Part shown: one piece after another, positions 25,484 through 34,705 of the stretch
Position numbering within the stretch: the first letter of the stretch is position 1
Layout of the letters: every line of letters starts with the position of its first letter
Source: CAZDCZ01 sp964504155
GTDB lineage: Bacteria; Bacteroidota; Bacteroidia; Bacteroidales; UBA12077
Assembly: GCA_964504155.1 (NCBI GenBank)
Contig: CAZDCZ010000011.1
Span: forward strand, 1-44,082
Direction: 5' to 3'
DNA length: 44,082 nt
Notes under the pieces: model-generated
Seen by the model: the letters and a program-made list of their open reading frames with translations, nothing else
Databases searched by the model: none
Told to the model about the DNA's origin: nothing
Position numbers and translations under genes: made by a program

Positions 25484-28393
25484 ATGCAAAAAAATTGTTT
25501 ATTATTTATTTTAATTATTACATTCTTATTATTTCTTAGCCGTGTTTCCAATTGTCAGGAAACAATTTTTAAACATTACGGAATAAAAGAAGGTCTACCG
25601 TCTTCTAATACATATCACGTATTTCAAGATTCAAAAGGATATATATGGATTGCTACTAAAAAAGGTGTTAGCAAATTTAGTGGCTACGAATTTAAAAATT
25701 TTGATAGTCAAGATGGTTTAGCAGATAATACTATTTTTGAAATATATGAAGATAATAAAGAACGAATTTGGTTTATTCCTATTTCGTGCCAATTAAGTTA
25801 CTATAAAAACGACTCAATATACAAATATAAATATAACAATGTAATAAAAGATATTGGTAAAAACATTCTACCTGTAAAACGCTCGTTTTATGTTGACAGT
25901 ATTGATAATGTTTACTTTTCGATTAAAAACAGAGGTCTATTTAAAATAGATGAAAATGGAAATATTATCAATTTAACAAAACAATTTTATCAATTTGATA
26001 AAATTAATAATAAAATACTATGCTCGCATAAAGGGAATTTTAAAAGTAACAAATTATTTATTAACTCAAATAATTCGTACACAATAAATCAAAACGATAA
26101 TCTACAAGGAGATGGAACTTTTGGTGAAATTATAAATAAGAATACATTAATAATTAATACTAAAAATAAAATATATAAGATATCTAAAAACAAAATACAA
26201 AAAGAAAAAAAACTAAGTAAACAAATAATATGGCTAAATAAAGATAATTGCAATAATATATGGGTAGGAACCATTGATGGCGTATATAAATTTGACAAGG
26301 ATTTAAATTACGAAAACTCATATTTAGAAGGGCAATACGTATCGTCTGTTCAAAAAGATAAAGAAGGCAGTTATTGGTTTTCTACATTATTGCATGGAAT
26401 ATATTATATGCCTTCGGATAAAATTCAAATCTTAAATAAAAAACACGGATTAATAGAAAATAAAATCAATTATATTAAGAAAGGTAAAAACGATGAAATT
26501 TGGTTAACTTATTCTAATTCATACATTAGTAATATAAAAAATAAAAAGATTAAACATTATAAAATTCCTGATGATAAAAAAATAAGTATTACTTCTATTT
26601 TATACGAAAAAAGTACAGACAAACTATTATACTCCACAAATAAAAAATTGATGTGGTTAAAAAATAATAAACTAAATACTTATTCTTTACATAATATAAT
26701 TAATCAAGATATTTATCCAAAAGATATAGCAAAAACTAAAGATGCAATTTGGGTTGCTACATCATCCGGATTACTCAAGATAAAAGATAATAAAATAATA
26801 TACAATTCAAAGAAAGAATCTGAACTTAGCAATAGAACACAAACATTATTTTTAGACAAAGATGAATCTTTATTAATAGGAGGATTAAATAATTTATGGC
26901 AATATAAAAACAATAAACTAATAAATTTAAGCACTAACAATCCGGACCTAAATACTAGAATTACGGCCATAAAAAGAGTTAATAAAACAACTATTGCTTT
27001 AGGAACAAAAGGTGACGGTTTATTACTATATAAAAAAGATACTATTATAAGAATAAGTAAAAAAGATAGATTATTATCGAATTTTATTAATGCAATATAC
27101 GTAGACGACAGCACAATTTGGGTAGCCACTAATTATGGTTTAAGCAAAATACAATATACTAATTATAACAACTATAAAATACAGAATTTTTCTGATTACA
27201 ATGGTTTCTCTGCAAAAGAAGTTAATGATGTATGTGTTGTTAATAATACAGTTTATGCAGCAAGCAATAATGGTCTTATTTATTTCGATAAAACTCGAAT
27301 AACTCAGAATAATTACCCGCCTCCAATAATTATTAAAAATATTAAAATCCTAAACAAAGCAAAAAAAATACAACCTACATACAAACTATCTTATAAAGAG
27401 AATTATATTAATATAGACTACATTGGACTATCGTATAGAAAAGTCGGAAATTTACAATACAAATACCGAATGATTGGTATTGACACAAACTGGATTTATA
27501 CTACAAAAACAACAGTACAATATACCACTCTACCACATGGGCACTACACTTTTGAAGTAAGTGCAATGAACGAAGATAATATTTGGAGTACAGAACCTGC
27601 AAGAATTAATTTTAATATTTCGCCACCAGTATATAAAAGATGGTGGTTTATTATACTAACTATTATTATAGTAACCGGAATATTATATTTAATTTATTAC
27701 AATCGTATTACTGAGATAAAAAATAAAAATAAATTAAAAAACAATATTAACGAATACAAACAACAGATATTACGTCAACAGATGAACCCTCACTTTATAT
27801 TTAATACTCTTAATTCTATTCAATATTTTCTGCTCGAAAAAGATACAGACTCTTCGCTTGATTATTTATCGAAATTTGCCAAACTAATGAGGCTCATATT
27901 AGAAAACACTCAACATACAGTAATTGCTATTGATGATGAAATAAATGCACTAGAATTATATTTAGAACTAGAATCGTTAAGGTTTGAAGATAATTTTTCG
28001 TTTAATATAAATATTGATAACAGGATTAATACTTTAGATTGGAAGATGCCTGCCTTACTATTACAACCCTACGTTGAAAACTCTATAAAACACGGATTTA
28101 CGAAGATTCTTGACAATAAAAAAGGATTAATTTCTATTGACATGACATTAGTTAACAATCATATTCTATGCTCTGTTGAAGATAATGGTATTGGAAGAAA
28201 AAAAGCAAATATTATAAATTTAGAAAAATCTAATACTCACAAATCTTTAGGTTCGAAAATTACTGCCGACAGAGTTTATTTATTAAATTCTTTATATGGA
28301 GAAAATATAAATGTAAAATATATTGATAAAAAAGATGATAATAATCAAGCTCAAGGAACTAGAGTAGAGATTATTATTCCGGTTATTATATAA
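25484..28393 (+). CDS. Propeller-type sensor histidine kinase, copy 2 (LytS-like kinase core)
   Basis: 969 residues with the same architecture as copy 1: signal peptide ending SNCQ, propeller sensor, Y_Y_Y-type domain, one membrane segment and a LytS-type kinase with His770 as phospho-acceptor. Residues 555-969 are identical to 557-971 of copy 1. The sensor half is clearly diverged, with conserved propeller repeats (DSKGYIWIATKKGVSKFSGY near the start) but many substitutions elsewhere. The upstream region also resembles that of copy 1: ATTACTACTTTTAAATAAAT at 25454-25473 against 22402-22421. Hence the gene and its promoter arose by tandem duplication. It ends at its own terminator (28408-28432). 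Confidence 0.92.
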   Translation: MQKNCLLFILIITFLLFLSRVSNCQETIFKHYGIKEGLPSSNTYHVFQDSKGYIWIATKKGVSKFSGYEFKNFDSQDGLADNTIFEIYEDNKERIWFIPISCQLSYYKNDSIYKYKYNNVIKDIGKNILPVKRSFYVDSIDNVYFSIKNRGLFKIDENGNIINLTKQFYQFDKINNKILCSHKGNFKSNKLFINSNNSYTINQNDNLQGDGTFGEIINKNTLIINTKNKIYKISKNKIQKEKKLSKQIIWLNKDNCNNIWVGTIDGVYKFDKDLNYENSYLEGQYVSSVQKDKEGSYWFSTLLHGIYYMPSDKIQILNKKHGLIENKINYIKKGKNDEIWLTYSNSYISNIKNKKIKHYKIPDDKKISITSILYEKSTDKLLYSTNKKLMWLKNNKLNTYSLHNIINQDIYPKDIAKTKDAIWVATSSGLLKIKDNKIIYNSKKESELSNRTQTLFLDKDESLLIGGLNNLWQYKNNKLINLSTNNPDLNTRITAIKRVNKTTIALGTKGDGLLLYKKDTIIRISKKDRLLSNFINAIYVDDSTIWVATNYGLSKIQYTNYNNYKIQNFSDYNGFSAKEVNDVCVVNNTVYAASNNGLIYFDKTRITQNNYPPPIIIKNIKILNKAKKIQPTYKLSYKENYINIDYIGLSYRKVGNLQYKYRMIGIDTNWIYTTKTTVQYTTLPHGHYTFEVSAMNEDNIWSTEPARINFNISPPVYKRWWFIILTIIIVTGILYLIYYNRITEIKNKNKLKNNINEYKQQILRQQMNPHFIFNTLNSIQYFLLEKDTDSSLDYLSKFAKLMRLILENTQHTVIAIDDEINALELYLELESLRFEDNFSFNINIDNRINTLDWKMPALLLQPYVENSIKHGFTKILDNKKGLISIDMTLVNNHILCSVEDNGIGRKKANIINLEKSNTHKSLGSKITADRVYLLNSLYGENINVKYIDKKDDNNQAQGTRVEIIIPVII
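27146..28393 (+). repeat. 1248-bp identical segment, copy 2
   Basis: Second copy of the segment at 24100-25347, with the sharp left boundary at a synonymous Ser codon and the right boundary at the stop codon. The two stretches are 3,046 bases apart in direct orientation, so recombination between them would delete one sensor or fuse the two genes. Confidence 0.9.
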
Positions 28394-28407
28394 TAACCTG
28401 AGTTAAT

Positions 28408-28432
28408 AAAAGGCTGAAAAAATCAGCCTTTT
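28408..28432. terminator. Terminator of kinase copy 2, shared with the facing carboxyltransferase gene
   Basis: A 10-bp perfect stem, AAAAGGCTGA with TCAGCCTTTT, with a five-base loop. The A and T tracts at its ends let it act for the convergent gene ending at 28446 too. Confidence 0.85.
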
Positions 28433-28445
28433 AAATTTTATTAAT

Positions 28446-30176
28446 TTATTTAATTTTAACAATTACATCTCCTTTTGAGACTCTGTCGCCATGATTAAAG
28501 AATATTTCTTCAACTTCTCCATCGCATTTTGCAATTATTTCGTCGTAAGTATAATTATTCTCTATATAACAAATTCTTTGTCCTTTTTTTATTTTATTTC
28601 CTTCTTCAATTTGTTTCTCTTCGATAAAATAATTTAAGTTATAGAATATTCTACCCATATATGGTGAAACAATATCTTTACTTCCAGGCTCAGGTTTACT
28701 TTCGGTACTAGGTTTCTTGCTTTTTAATTTTTTCAATTCGTCATCGAAGCGTTTTTTAGCTATACCCGATTTATAATCGCGATATTGTCTGTCGTGCATT
28801 GCAAATTCGAATAATTCTTCATCATCTTCACCCAGTTCCCATGAATTTTCTTTCATTTCTTTTCTATACTTATCTAACTCATCGGGATAAGCATCTTGTG
28901 GAACACCTTTATAAAATTCTTTTCCTAATTTCTCAGCAATTTCAATAATCTGAGGATCTAATGTTCCGGGCAGCTTACCAGATTTTCCCAGTATCATATC
29001 CCAAGCATTATTATCGATAATTGTAAACTTATCTTTCCCATTTATTTCTTGCATAACATTTAGTAATGCGATATTCTTAACATATTGACTAAAAGGAGTA
29101 ACTAAAGGAGGATTACCTAATTTGGGCCAAATATCAATTACTTCGTCGAAGAGTTTTATTAATAAATCGTCTTCGGTAAGTTCTTTTTTATTTTGTGCCT
29201 TAAGTGTCTGGTTTAATCCTTGATGAATACCCTGCAAATCGGCCATCATACTCCCCATCATTCCTCCGGGCAATCCGGAATGCACAAGTAAAGAAGACAT
29301 ATATCGGTTTTTGGGGTTTATAAAATAGCCTAAGAAATCGTCGATAAACTCTTGAGTAAGAGCTCGAGCTTTCATATATGCTTTCATATTTATCTCCGGC
29401 ACAATAAATCCTGCATCTTTAAGCATTGCTTGAACAGTAATAACATCGGGATGTACCATTCCCCACGACAATGGTTCCATCGCCACATCGATATAATCGG
29501 CACCTGCTTTTGCAACTTCCAGAGTTGACGCAACAGAAAAACCCGGTCCTGAATGTCCATGATATTGTATTATAATATGAGGATATTTAGCTTTTATTTT
29601 ACTTACAAGTTTTCCGAGAGTTACAGGGCGACCGATACCTGCCATATCTTTTAAACAAATTTCATCGGTGCCATACTCAACAGCTTTATCTACAACTCCC
29701 ATATAATAATCAATAGTATGAATATCGGAGTGAGTAATACTTAAAGTTGCTTGAGAAATCATTCCCGCTTCTTTTGCATATTTTATCGAAAGTTCTAGAT
29801 TACGATAATCATTCAAGCCACAAAAAGAACGAACAATATCAACCCCTTGTGCTTTTTTTACTTTGTACATTAATTTACGCACATCGGCAGGTACAGGATA
29901 CATTCTAATACCATTTAAAGCCCTTTCTAACATATGTGTCTGAATACCAGCTTCATTAAATGGCTTTGTCCATTCACGTACTGCTTTATTTGGATTCTCT
30001 CCGTATAATAAATTAACCTGCTCAAAAGCTCCTCCATTTGTCTCGATACGAGAAAAACAACCCATTTCTACAATTACCGGAGCTATTTTTTTTAATTGAT
30101 CAACTCTAGGAACATATTTTCCGGATGATTGCCACATATCGCGATATACCAAACTAAATTTTATTTCTTTTGCCAT
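28446..30176 (-). CDS. OadA/PycB-like carboxyltransferase with degenerate biotin domain
   Basis: 576 residues in the layout of oxaloacetate decarboxylase alpha / pyruvate carboxylase subunit B: a carboxyltransferase TIM barrel (about 1-300), a conserved carboxylase domain, a charged linker and a C-terminal biotinyl/lipoyl-like domain (about 505-576). ICLKDMAGIGRP keeps the lysine normally carbamylated at the metal site, and YHGHSG keeps the His-x-His metal pair. Two departures are clear. The RDxHQS motif reads RDMWQS, and the biotin motif EAMKM reads ENNYT (539-543), with Tyr542 in the place of the biotinylated lysine. The domain therefore cannot carry biotin; either a separate carrier protein serves it or its chemistry has changed. 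It has a promoter element at 30234-30241. Confidence 0.82.
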   Translation of the reverse strand: MAKEIKFSLVYRDMWQSSGKYVPRVDQLKKIAPVIVEMGCFSRIETNGGAFEQVNLLYGENPNKAVREWTKPFNEAGIQTHMLERALNGIRMYPVPADVRKLMYKVKKAQGVDIVRSFCGLNDYRNLELSIKYAKEAGMISQATLSITHSDIHTIDYYMGVVDKAVEYGTDEICLKDMAGIGRPVTLGKLVSKIKAKYPHIIIQYHGHSGPGFSVASTLEVAKAGADYIDVAMEPLSWGMVHPDVITVQAMLKDAGFIVPEINMKAYMKARALTQEFIDDFLGYFINPKNRYMSSLLVHSGLPGGMMGSMMADLQGIHQGLNQTLKAQNKKELTEDDLLIKLFDEVIDIWPKLGNPPLVTPFSQYVKNIALLNVMQEINGKDKFTIIDNNAWDMILGKSGKLPGTLDPQIIEIAEKLGKEFYKGVPQDAYPDELDKYRKEMKENSWELGEDDEELFEFAMHDRQYRDYKSGIAKKRFDDELKKLKSKKPSTESKPEPGSKDIVSPYMGRIFYNLNYFIEEKQIEEGNKIKKGQRICYIENNYTYDEIIAKCDGEVEEIFFNHGDRVSKGDVIVKIK

Positions 30177-30233
30177 ACTTCTATATTTTTTTGCACTAAT
30201 AAAATCTTATTAATAGTCTAATGTTATTTTTTT

Positions 30234-30241
30234 CAAAGTTA
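30234..30241 (-). promoter_or_regulatory. -7 promoter element of the carboxyltransferase gene
   Basis: On the minus strand TAACTTTG matches TAnnTTTG. A GTTG 21 bases further upstream is a partial match to the -33 TTTG. The leader is about 50 bases. Confidence 0.5.
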
Positions 30242-30431
30242 TGATAAAAATATTTGTTTATTCAACACTTTATTTGTGTTTAAAAATACATTTCATAAAT
30301 ACATTTATATAGTAGTAGTATTCTAGAACATTCTAACAAAAAAATATTTTATATTATTTAAAAAATAGCTTTAGGTAATTAAAAGTATAAGAATTTCGAA
30401 ACAAAGAATTTCGTTCTAGAATAAACTAAAC

Positions 30432-32207
30432 TTAGAATATTGTTTTATATCCGAAATATATTTTTGCAGATTTTATTTGAATTGGATTGTCGAATTGCTT
30501 TCCCAAAGCATAACCTATGGAAAATATTCCTGCACGCATTTCAATATCTGCACCCAAACCAAAGCCATAAGGATAATCAGAAATATTATTATCGACAGTA
30601 TGTTTTTTGTAGTATGCTCCATTACAAAATATATAAAAGGAAGAATTCTTTTCGAAGTTATATCTAAGCTCCAAATTATTTAACACATAAAAAGATGCAC
30701 GAATAACGTCTTCATCGAAACCACGTAAAGATTTTGCTCCTCCGAAACGGAATAATTCATTCTCAAATATCAAATTACTCCCCGAATTACGATCTAAGGA
30801 TGACATATATCGTAAATCGGCACTTATTCGGAAAACAATATTTCTATAAACAGGAATATAACAGCTTGAATTTAAGCCTGTTTCTATCTGAATTGTATTT
30901 TTATTAAATAAACTATCGAGACCTGAAAAATTACTAATTTTCTTTTTCCCAAATGCTCCATACATTTCTAAAGTAATTCCCGAGCTCGGATTTAAAGTAT
31001 AATCTAAATTAGAATATTTGTATTCTAAACCATATAAAACTGATGATATATCGGCATTACTATTAGTCTGGTTACTAATAACCCCAATATTGTTTATTGT
31101 ATTTGATGACTTATACTCGAGAAAGATTTTTAAATATTGATTTTGAGAAAAATCAAATCGAACACCAATATCAGATTTTATATTTAAAAAACTTGTATCT
31201 TGTTTATATAAAGAGAAGTTTGTTTCGACACCAATTTTTGTGTAAAACAAATATGGATACGAAAAATTCAAATTCAATTTCTGCGTTAATTCGCTTGGTC
31301 TTTTCCAATTAAAAATAAGATGCTCACCTCTTCCCCTCATATTCCATATCGAAAAATCTATATCTCCCGAGATACTTAATTTTTTACTTTTATCCGATTC
31401 CGGCATAAACCCAATAATGCCATTAAAACTATTTGCTTTTTTATTTTTTAAATATAAAAACAAATCAATAGTACTATCGGAATACTCAATCTCTGAATGT
31501 TTAATCTCTTCTAAAAATGGGGAATCGCTAATTTTCTTAGATATTAAATCACTCTTTTTGCAGTTATAAACAGATTCGGGATAGATATCTAAAAAATTAT
31601 ATAAATAAGGTAATTTTATTTTAGCATTACCTTTAAGTAAAATATTTTTCACAAAATATTTTTGATTTTTTTCGACAAACAAATCTGCTTCAATTATTGA
31701 ATCGTTAAAACTAACATTTTTAAATCCTGCCGATATAAAAGGGTAACCAATAGCTTCGTAGTAATTAATTATATTTTCAAGTTGGTAAGCATATTCATTT
31801 AAATTAACTATTTTATTTCTCAATTTTTTTATTGTGGTATTTACCGTGTTAAATTCGCTAATATTAGAGTAATTGTAATTAAAGCTTCCCCATTTATATT
31901 GCTTCCCAATATTAATGTTTACACAAATTGTGTCCTTAATCGTAGAAATTGTATCGATGCTTGATGCAAGAAAACCTGATAGAAACAAATTATTTCGAAA
32001 ATCTGATATTGCTGAAATTACAGCAAGGCTGTCTGAATATTTTTTTTCATATTTTTTAAACTCAAAATTTTCGATATTCTCATTTTCGTTCACGCTGATT
32101 TTCAGATATTTTTGAGAAAAAACATTATTCACAAAAAAAAATACAAAAATTAATATGTATATTACTAATCTCAAATTTCTACTTTTTATCTTTTTTAAAT
32201 ATAACAT
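30432..32207 (-). CDS. BamA/TamA-like outer-membrane protein (surface antigen D15 family)
   Basis: 591 residues. A signal peptide (about 1-32, LVIYILIFVFFFVNNVFSQ) is followed by periplasmic POTRA-like segments (about 60-240) with the family's alternating pattern. A 16-strand-type barrel domain then contains LFRFGGAKSLRGFDEDV, the conserved RGF loop of the Omp85 superfamily. The C-terminus ends on an aromatic residue, KIYFGYKTIF, as expected for a barrel. The total is shorter than BamA (about 800) and closest to TamA-type or generic Omp85 proteins of Bacteroidota. A role in inserting or moving outer-membrane proteins or lipids is likely but the substrate is unknown. It is transcribed in the same direction as the carboxyltransferase but 254 bases upstream. 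Confidence 0.88.
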   Translation of the reverse strand: MLYLKKIKSRNLRLVIYILIFVFFFVNNVFSQKYLKISVNENENIENFEFKKYEKKYSDSLAVISAISDFRNNLFLSGFLASSIDTISTIKDTICVNINIGKQYKWGSFNYNYSNISEFNTVNTTIKKLRNKIVNLNEYAYQLENIINYYEAIGYPFISAGFKNVSFNDSIIEADLFVEKNQKYFVKNILLKGNAKIKLPYLYNFLDIYPESVYNCKKSDLISKKISDSPFLEEIKHSEIEYSDSTIDLFLYLKNKKANSFNGIIGFMPESDKSKKLSISGDIDFSIWNMRGRGEHLIFNWKRPSELTQKLNLNFSYPYLFYTKIGVETNFSLYKQDTSFLNIKSDIGVRFDFSQNQYLKIFLEYKSSNTINNIGVISNQTNSNADISSVLYGLEYKYSNLDYTLNPSSGITLEMYGAFGKKKISNFSGLDSLFNKNTIQIETGLNSSCYIPVYRNIVFRISADLRYMSSLDRNSGSNLIFENELFRFGGAKSLRGFDEDVIRASFYVLNNLELRYNFEKNSSFYIFCNGAYYKKHTVDNNISDYPYGFGLGADIEMRAGIFSIGYALGKQFDNPIQIKSAKIYFGYKTIF

Positions 32208-32286
32208 TTAATTGCAAATAATATTGCAAGCAATTTAATATACGAAACAATATATTATTATATATACCATTTTATATGCACTAAAA

Positions 32287-32319
32287 AAGCCATATCTCTA
32301 ATTTATTAAGATATGGCTT
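32287..32319 (-). terminator. Terminator of the nitroreductase gene
   Basis: An 11-bp perfect stem, AAGCCATATCT with AGATATGGCTT, is followed on the minus strand by TTTTTTAG. It is about 20 bases past the stop. Confidence 0.85.
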
Positions 32320-32340
32320 AAAATATATTTTATTTTTCTT

Positions 32341-33090
32341 TTAATCGTTATTCATAAAACCTTGCTTGCTTAATACATTTAAAAATGCTTTAGAGAAATG
32401 TAAATTATCGGCTTTTTTATATCTATTATCGGTAAATACTTGGGCTAATGTTTCTTTTTCGTTTTCAATAAGTAATTGTTTTGTTTCTTCCAAAGTTTCC
32501 TTTTCTGCCCATATTTTATTTATATCATCATTCGAATAATCACTATACTTTTCGTAATGAACAACTCCTTCGAGCGGCAATCTATCGGTTAATTCGGGTA
32601 TTTCTTTTGGATAACCTACAACAAATGTTGTAATAGGAACAACTCCTTTAGGTAATTCCAGTATATCAATAATTTTATCGGCGTTATATGTTGTTGTTCC
32701 AAGATAACATATTCCCATTCCTTTATCTTCTGCAGCTAAAGCTACGTTTTGTGCAACAAGCAAAGTGTCGATAGCCGCATTCATAAACCACAAGAAATTA
32801 TCGTATCCGGGTTTTGCATTTCTATTTTCACAATATTTATTAAATCTATTCACATCGGCACAAAATGTTAACAATACAGGAGCTTCAGTTACCATAGGCT
32901 GATTAAAATGAGAAGGGGCTAACTTATTTTTCATTTCATCGTCTTTAGTAACAATAATTGAATATACCTGCATGTTTCCTGTAGTAGAAGCTCTTATCCC
33001 TGCATTTAAAATCTCGTTTAAATCTTTATCGGAAATTTTATCGTTAGTATAATTTCTTATCGATCGGTGTTTTAACATTGTATCTATCAT
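32341..33090 (-). CDS. Nitroreductase-family FMN-dependent oxidoreductase
   Basis: 249 residues of the NfsA/FRP-like nitroreductase fold. The start HRSIRNYTNDKIS (8-20) carries the FMN phosphate-binding residues, ASTTGNMQVYS (34-44) binds the flavin, and MGICYLGTTTYN with VVPITTFVVGYPKE are the typical later motifs. Such enzymes reduce nitro groups, quinones or flavins with NAD(P)H. The C-terminal 50 residues are more charged than usual and unlike the nearest family members I recall. It is a single-gene unit with its own terminator. Confidence 0.9.
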   Translation of the reverse strand: MIDTMLKHRSIRNYTNDKISDKDLNEILNAGIRASTTGNMQVYSIIVTKDDEMKNKLAPSHFNQPMVTEAPVLLTFCADVNRFNKYCENRNAKPGYDNFLWFMNAAIDTLLVAQNVALAAEDKGMGICYLGTTTYNADKIIDILELPKGVVPITTFVVGYPKEIPELTDRLPLEGVVHYEKYSDYSNDDINKIWAEKETLEETKQLLIENEKETLAQVFTDNRYKKADNLHFSKAFLNVLSKQGFMNND

Positions 33091-33433
33091 AATAATAAAT
33101 TTTTAAATTTATGGCAATAATACAAAAAATAATATACAAGATATATGCAGAAAGTCATAATTTAGTTAATGTAACAAACAATTTTTAATTATGTAAAATC
33201 TGTTTTAAAATTTTTATCTATTTCTAAGCAATCTTTTAAAAAATAAAGAATTACGTTCAATTTTTACATTCTGTCGTATATTTTTTTTGATAAAAATAGA
33301 AAATATCAATATTTTCTAAAGCAAGCAAGTTTCGATGAGAACTTCATCGTTCAGCAGAAGCATTCGTACTTATTTTTTCAAAGTAATTAGCGCACGTTTG
33401 TAACATTACAGAAGAATCTGTCATCAAAGTCTC

Positions 33434-33540
33434 TGTCATTTCGACTTTATGGAGAAATCTGTTAATAAATACTTATTGCTTATAGATTTGCATTTTGTAA
33501 TTCTATATACAGATACCTCGACTCCGCTCGGTGTAACAGC
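33434..33540. repeat. Dispersed GTCATTTCGACTTTATGG repeat element
   Basis: One intact unit CTGTCATTTCGACTTTATGG plus AGAAATCT (33434-33460) is followed, 50 bases on, by a related end segment ACAGATACCTCGACTCCGCT (33509-33528). A degenerate second unit lies just before it (AATCTGTCATCAAAGTCT). The same unit and end segment occur at 39869-40057. Confidence 0.75.
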
Positions 33541-33632
33541 CAAGTTTTGATTAATATTAGTTTAAGTAAACATAAATTTTCGAATTAAAAACATAGAAAT
33601 TTTATTTTATTATAATAACATAAGATTTTTAT

Positions 33633-33640
33633 TAAATTTG
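33633..33640 (+). promoter_or_regulatory. -7 promoter element of ruvX
   Basis: TAAATTTG matches TAnnTTTG. Transcription would start near 33647, leaving about 19 bases before the TTG start codon. Confidence 0.5.
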
Positions 33641-33665
33641 CAAAATAATTTAGAATCATTATATT

Positions 33666-34082
33666 TTGGGAAGAATTTTATCGATAGATTACGGAAGAAA
33701 AAGAGTTGGAATTGCTGTTACCGATCCGTTAAAAATAATAGCTAATGGGTTAACAACTGTTCCTACTCATACAATTTGGGATTTTCTTAAAAATTATTTC
33801 GAAAAAGAAAATGTTGAACGAGTAATAATTGGTTATCCACTACAAATGAATAATCAACCATCGCAATCTATTATATATATTAATCCGTTTATTAAGAAAT
33901 TTATAAAAACATATCCAGATATGCCAATAGAACAGGTTGATGAGAGATTTTCATCGAAAATGGCACATCAAGCAATGATTGATGGAGGGCTTAAAAAGAA
34001 ATCGAGACAAAATAAAGCATTAGTAGATGAGATTAGTGCAACAATAATTTTACAATCGTATTTAGAAAAACCAAAATTTTAA
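33666..34082 (+). CDS. ruvX: Putative pre-16S rRNA nuclease (RuvX/YqgF)
   Basis: 138 residues of the YqgF RNase H-like fold. The opening GRILSIDYGRKRVGIAVTDP has the first catalytic aspartate, VIIGYPLQMNNQPS the conserved Gly-Tyr-Pro, and QVDERFSSKMAH the second acidic cluster. YqgF helps mature the 16S rRNA 5' end. The start is TTG at 33666: the frame meets a stop at 33651, and there is no ATG or GTG between. An 11-base gap leads to def, so the two are one operon. Confidence 0.93.
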   Translation: MGRILSIDYGRKRVGIAVTDPLKIIANGLTTVPTHTIWDFLKNYFEKENVERVIIGYPLQMNNQPSQSIIYINPFIKKFIKTYPDMPIEQVDERFSSKMAHQAMIDGGLKKKSRQNKALVDEISATIILQSYLEKPKF

Positions 34083-34093
34083 ATAATAACAAA

Positions 34094-34645
34094 ATGATAT
34101 ATCCAATAGAAATTTATGGTTCGCCGGTATTACGCAGAAAAGCTAAGAATATCGAGAAAGACTATGATAATTTAAATGTATTTATTGAAAACATGTGGGC
34201 AACTATGTACTCATCGGATGGTGTTGGTTTAGCTGCTCCACAAATAGGTAAATCTATTCGCTTATTTGTAATAGATGGCTCTCCAATGGAAGATGATGAT
34301 GAAAATGTAAAAGATTTAAAAAAAGTTTTTATTAATGCAATAATTACAGAACGCACCGGCGAAGAAAAGGCATTTACTGAGGGATGTTTAAGTATCCCCG
34401 GAATTAGAGAAGACGTAATACGCCCTTCTAAAATACGAATAGAATATTACGATAAAGATTTTAATTTTCATGATGAATGGTTCGATGGCATTGCTGCCAG
34501 AATAATACAACATGAATACGACCATACTGAAGGCATTCTCTTTACCGACAAGATTGCACCTATAAAAAAACGACTTCTTAAAAGAAAACTTAATTCAATA
34601 GAAAAAGGAAAGTTTAAAGTTAATTACAGATTTAAACGATATTAA
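34094..34645 (+). CDS. def: Peptide deformylase
   Basis: 183 residues. The three family motifs are intact: GVGLAAPQIG (43-52), EGCLSIPG with metal ligand Cys98, and QHEYDH (139-144) with His140 and His144. It removes the formyl group from the N-terminus of nascent proteins using a bound divalent metal ion. It lies 11 bases after ruvX. A bidirectional terminator at 34672-34702 ends the operon. Confidence 0.97.
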   Translation: MIYPIEIYGSPVLRRKAKNIEKDYDNLNVFIENMWATMYSSDGVGLAAPQIGKSIRLFVIDGSPMEDDDENVKDLKKVFINAIITERTGEEKAFTEGCLSIPGIREDVIRPSKIRIEYYDKDFNFHDEWFDGIAARIIQHEYDHTEGILFTDKIAPIKKRLLKRKLNSIEKGKFKVNYRFKRY

Positions 34646-34671
34646 GATGTTTCGAAATTAATACTGAATTA

Positions 34672-34702
34672 AAAAACCTGCCGATATTTCGTGCAGGTTT
34701 TT
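34672..34702. terminator. Bidirectional terminator between def and trkH
   Basis: A 10-bp perfect stem, AAAAACCTGC with GCAGGTTTTT, separates the two convergent operons. It can end transcription from either side. Confidence 0.85.
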
Positions 34703-34705
34703 GTA

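Larger units (their letters stand above)
33091..33665. other. Intergenic region between divergent nitroreductase and ruvX genes
   Basis: 575 bases. It holds a dispersed repeat element (33434-33540) and the ruvX promoter element. I see no gene in 33091-33433 and no RNA structure beyond short A+T hairpins. Confidence 0.6.

Noticed and set aside
26713..27129. 138-codon open frame on the minus strand inside kinase copy 2
   Set aside because: Shadow of the sensor domain; the equivalent frame is not open at the same place in kinase copy 1.
30300..30430. Palindromes TTCTAGAA and repeated GAATTTCG as possible operators
   Set aside because: Short, A+T-rich and without conserved spacing; no better than chance in this sequence.
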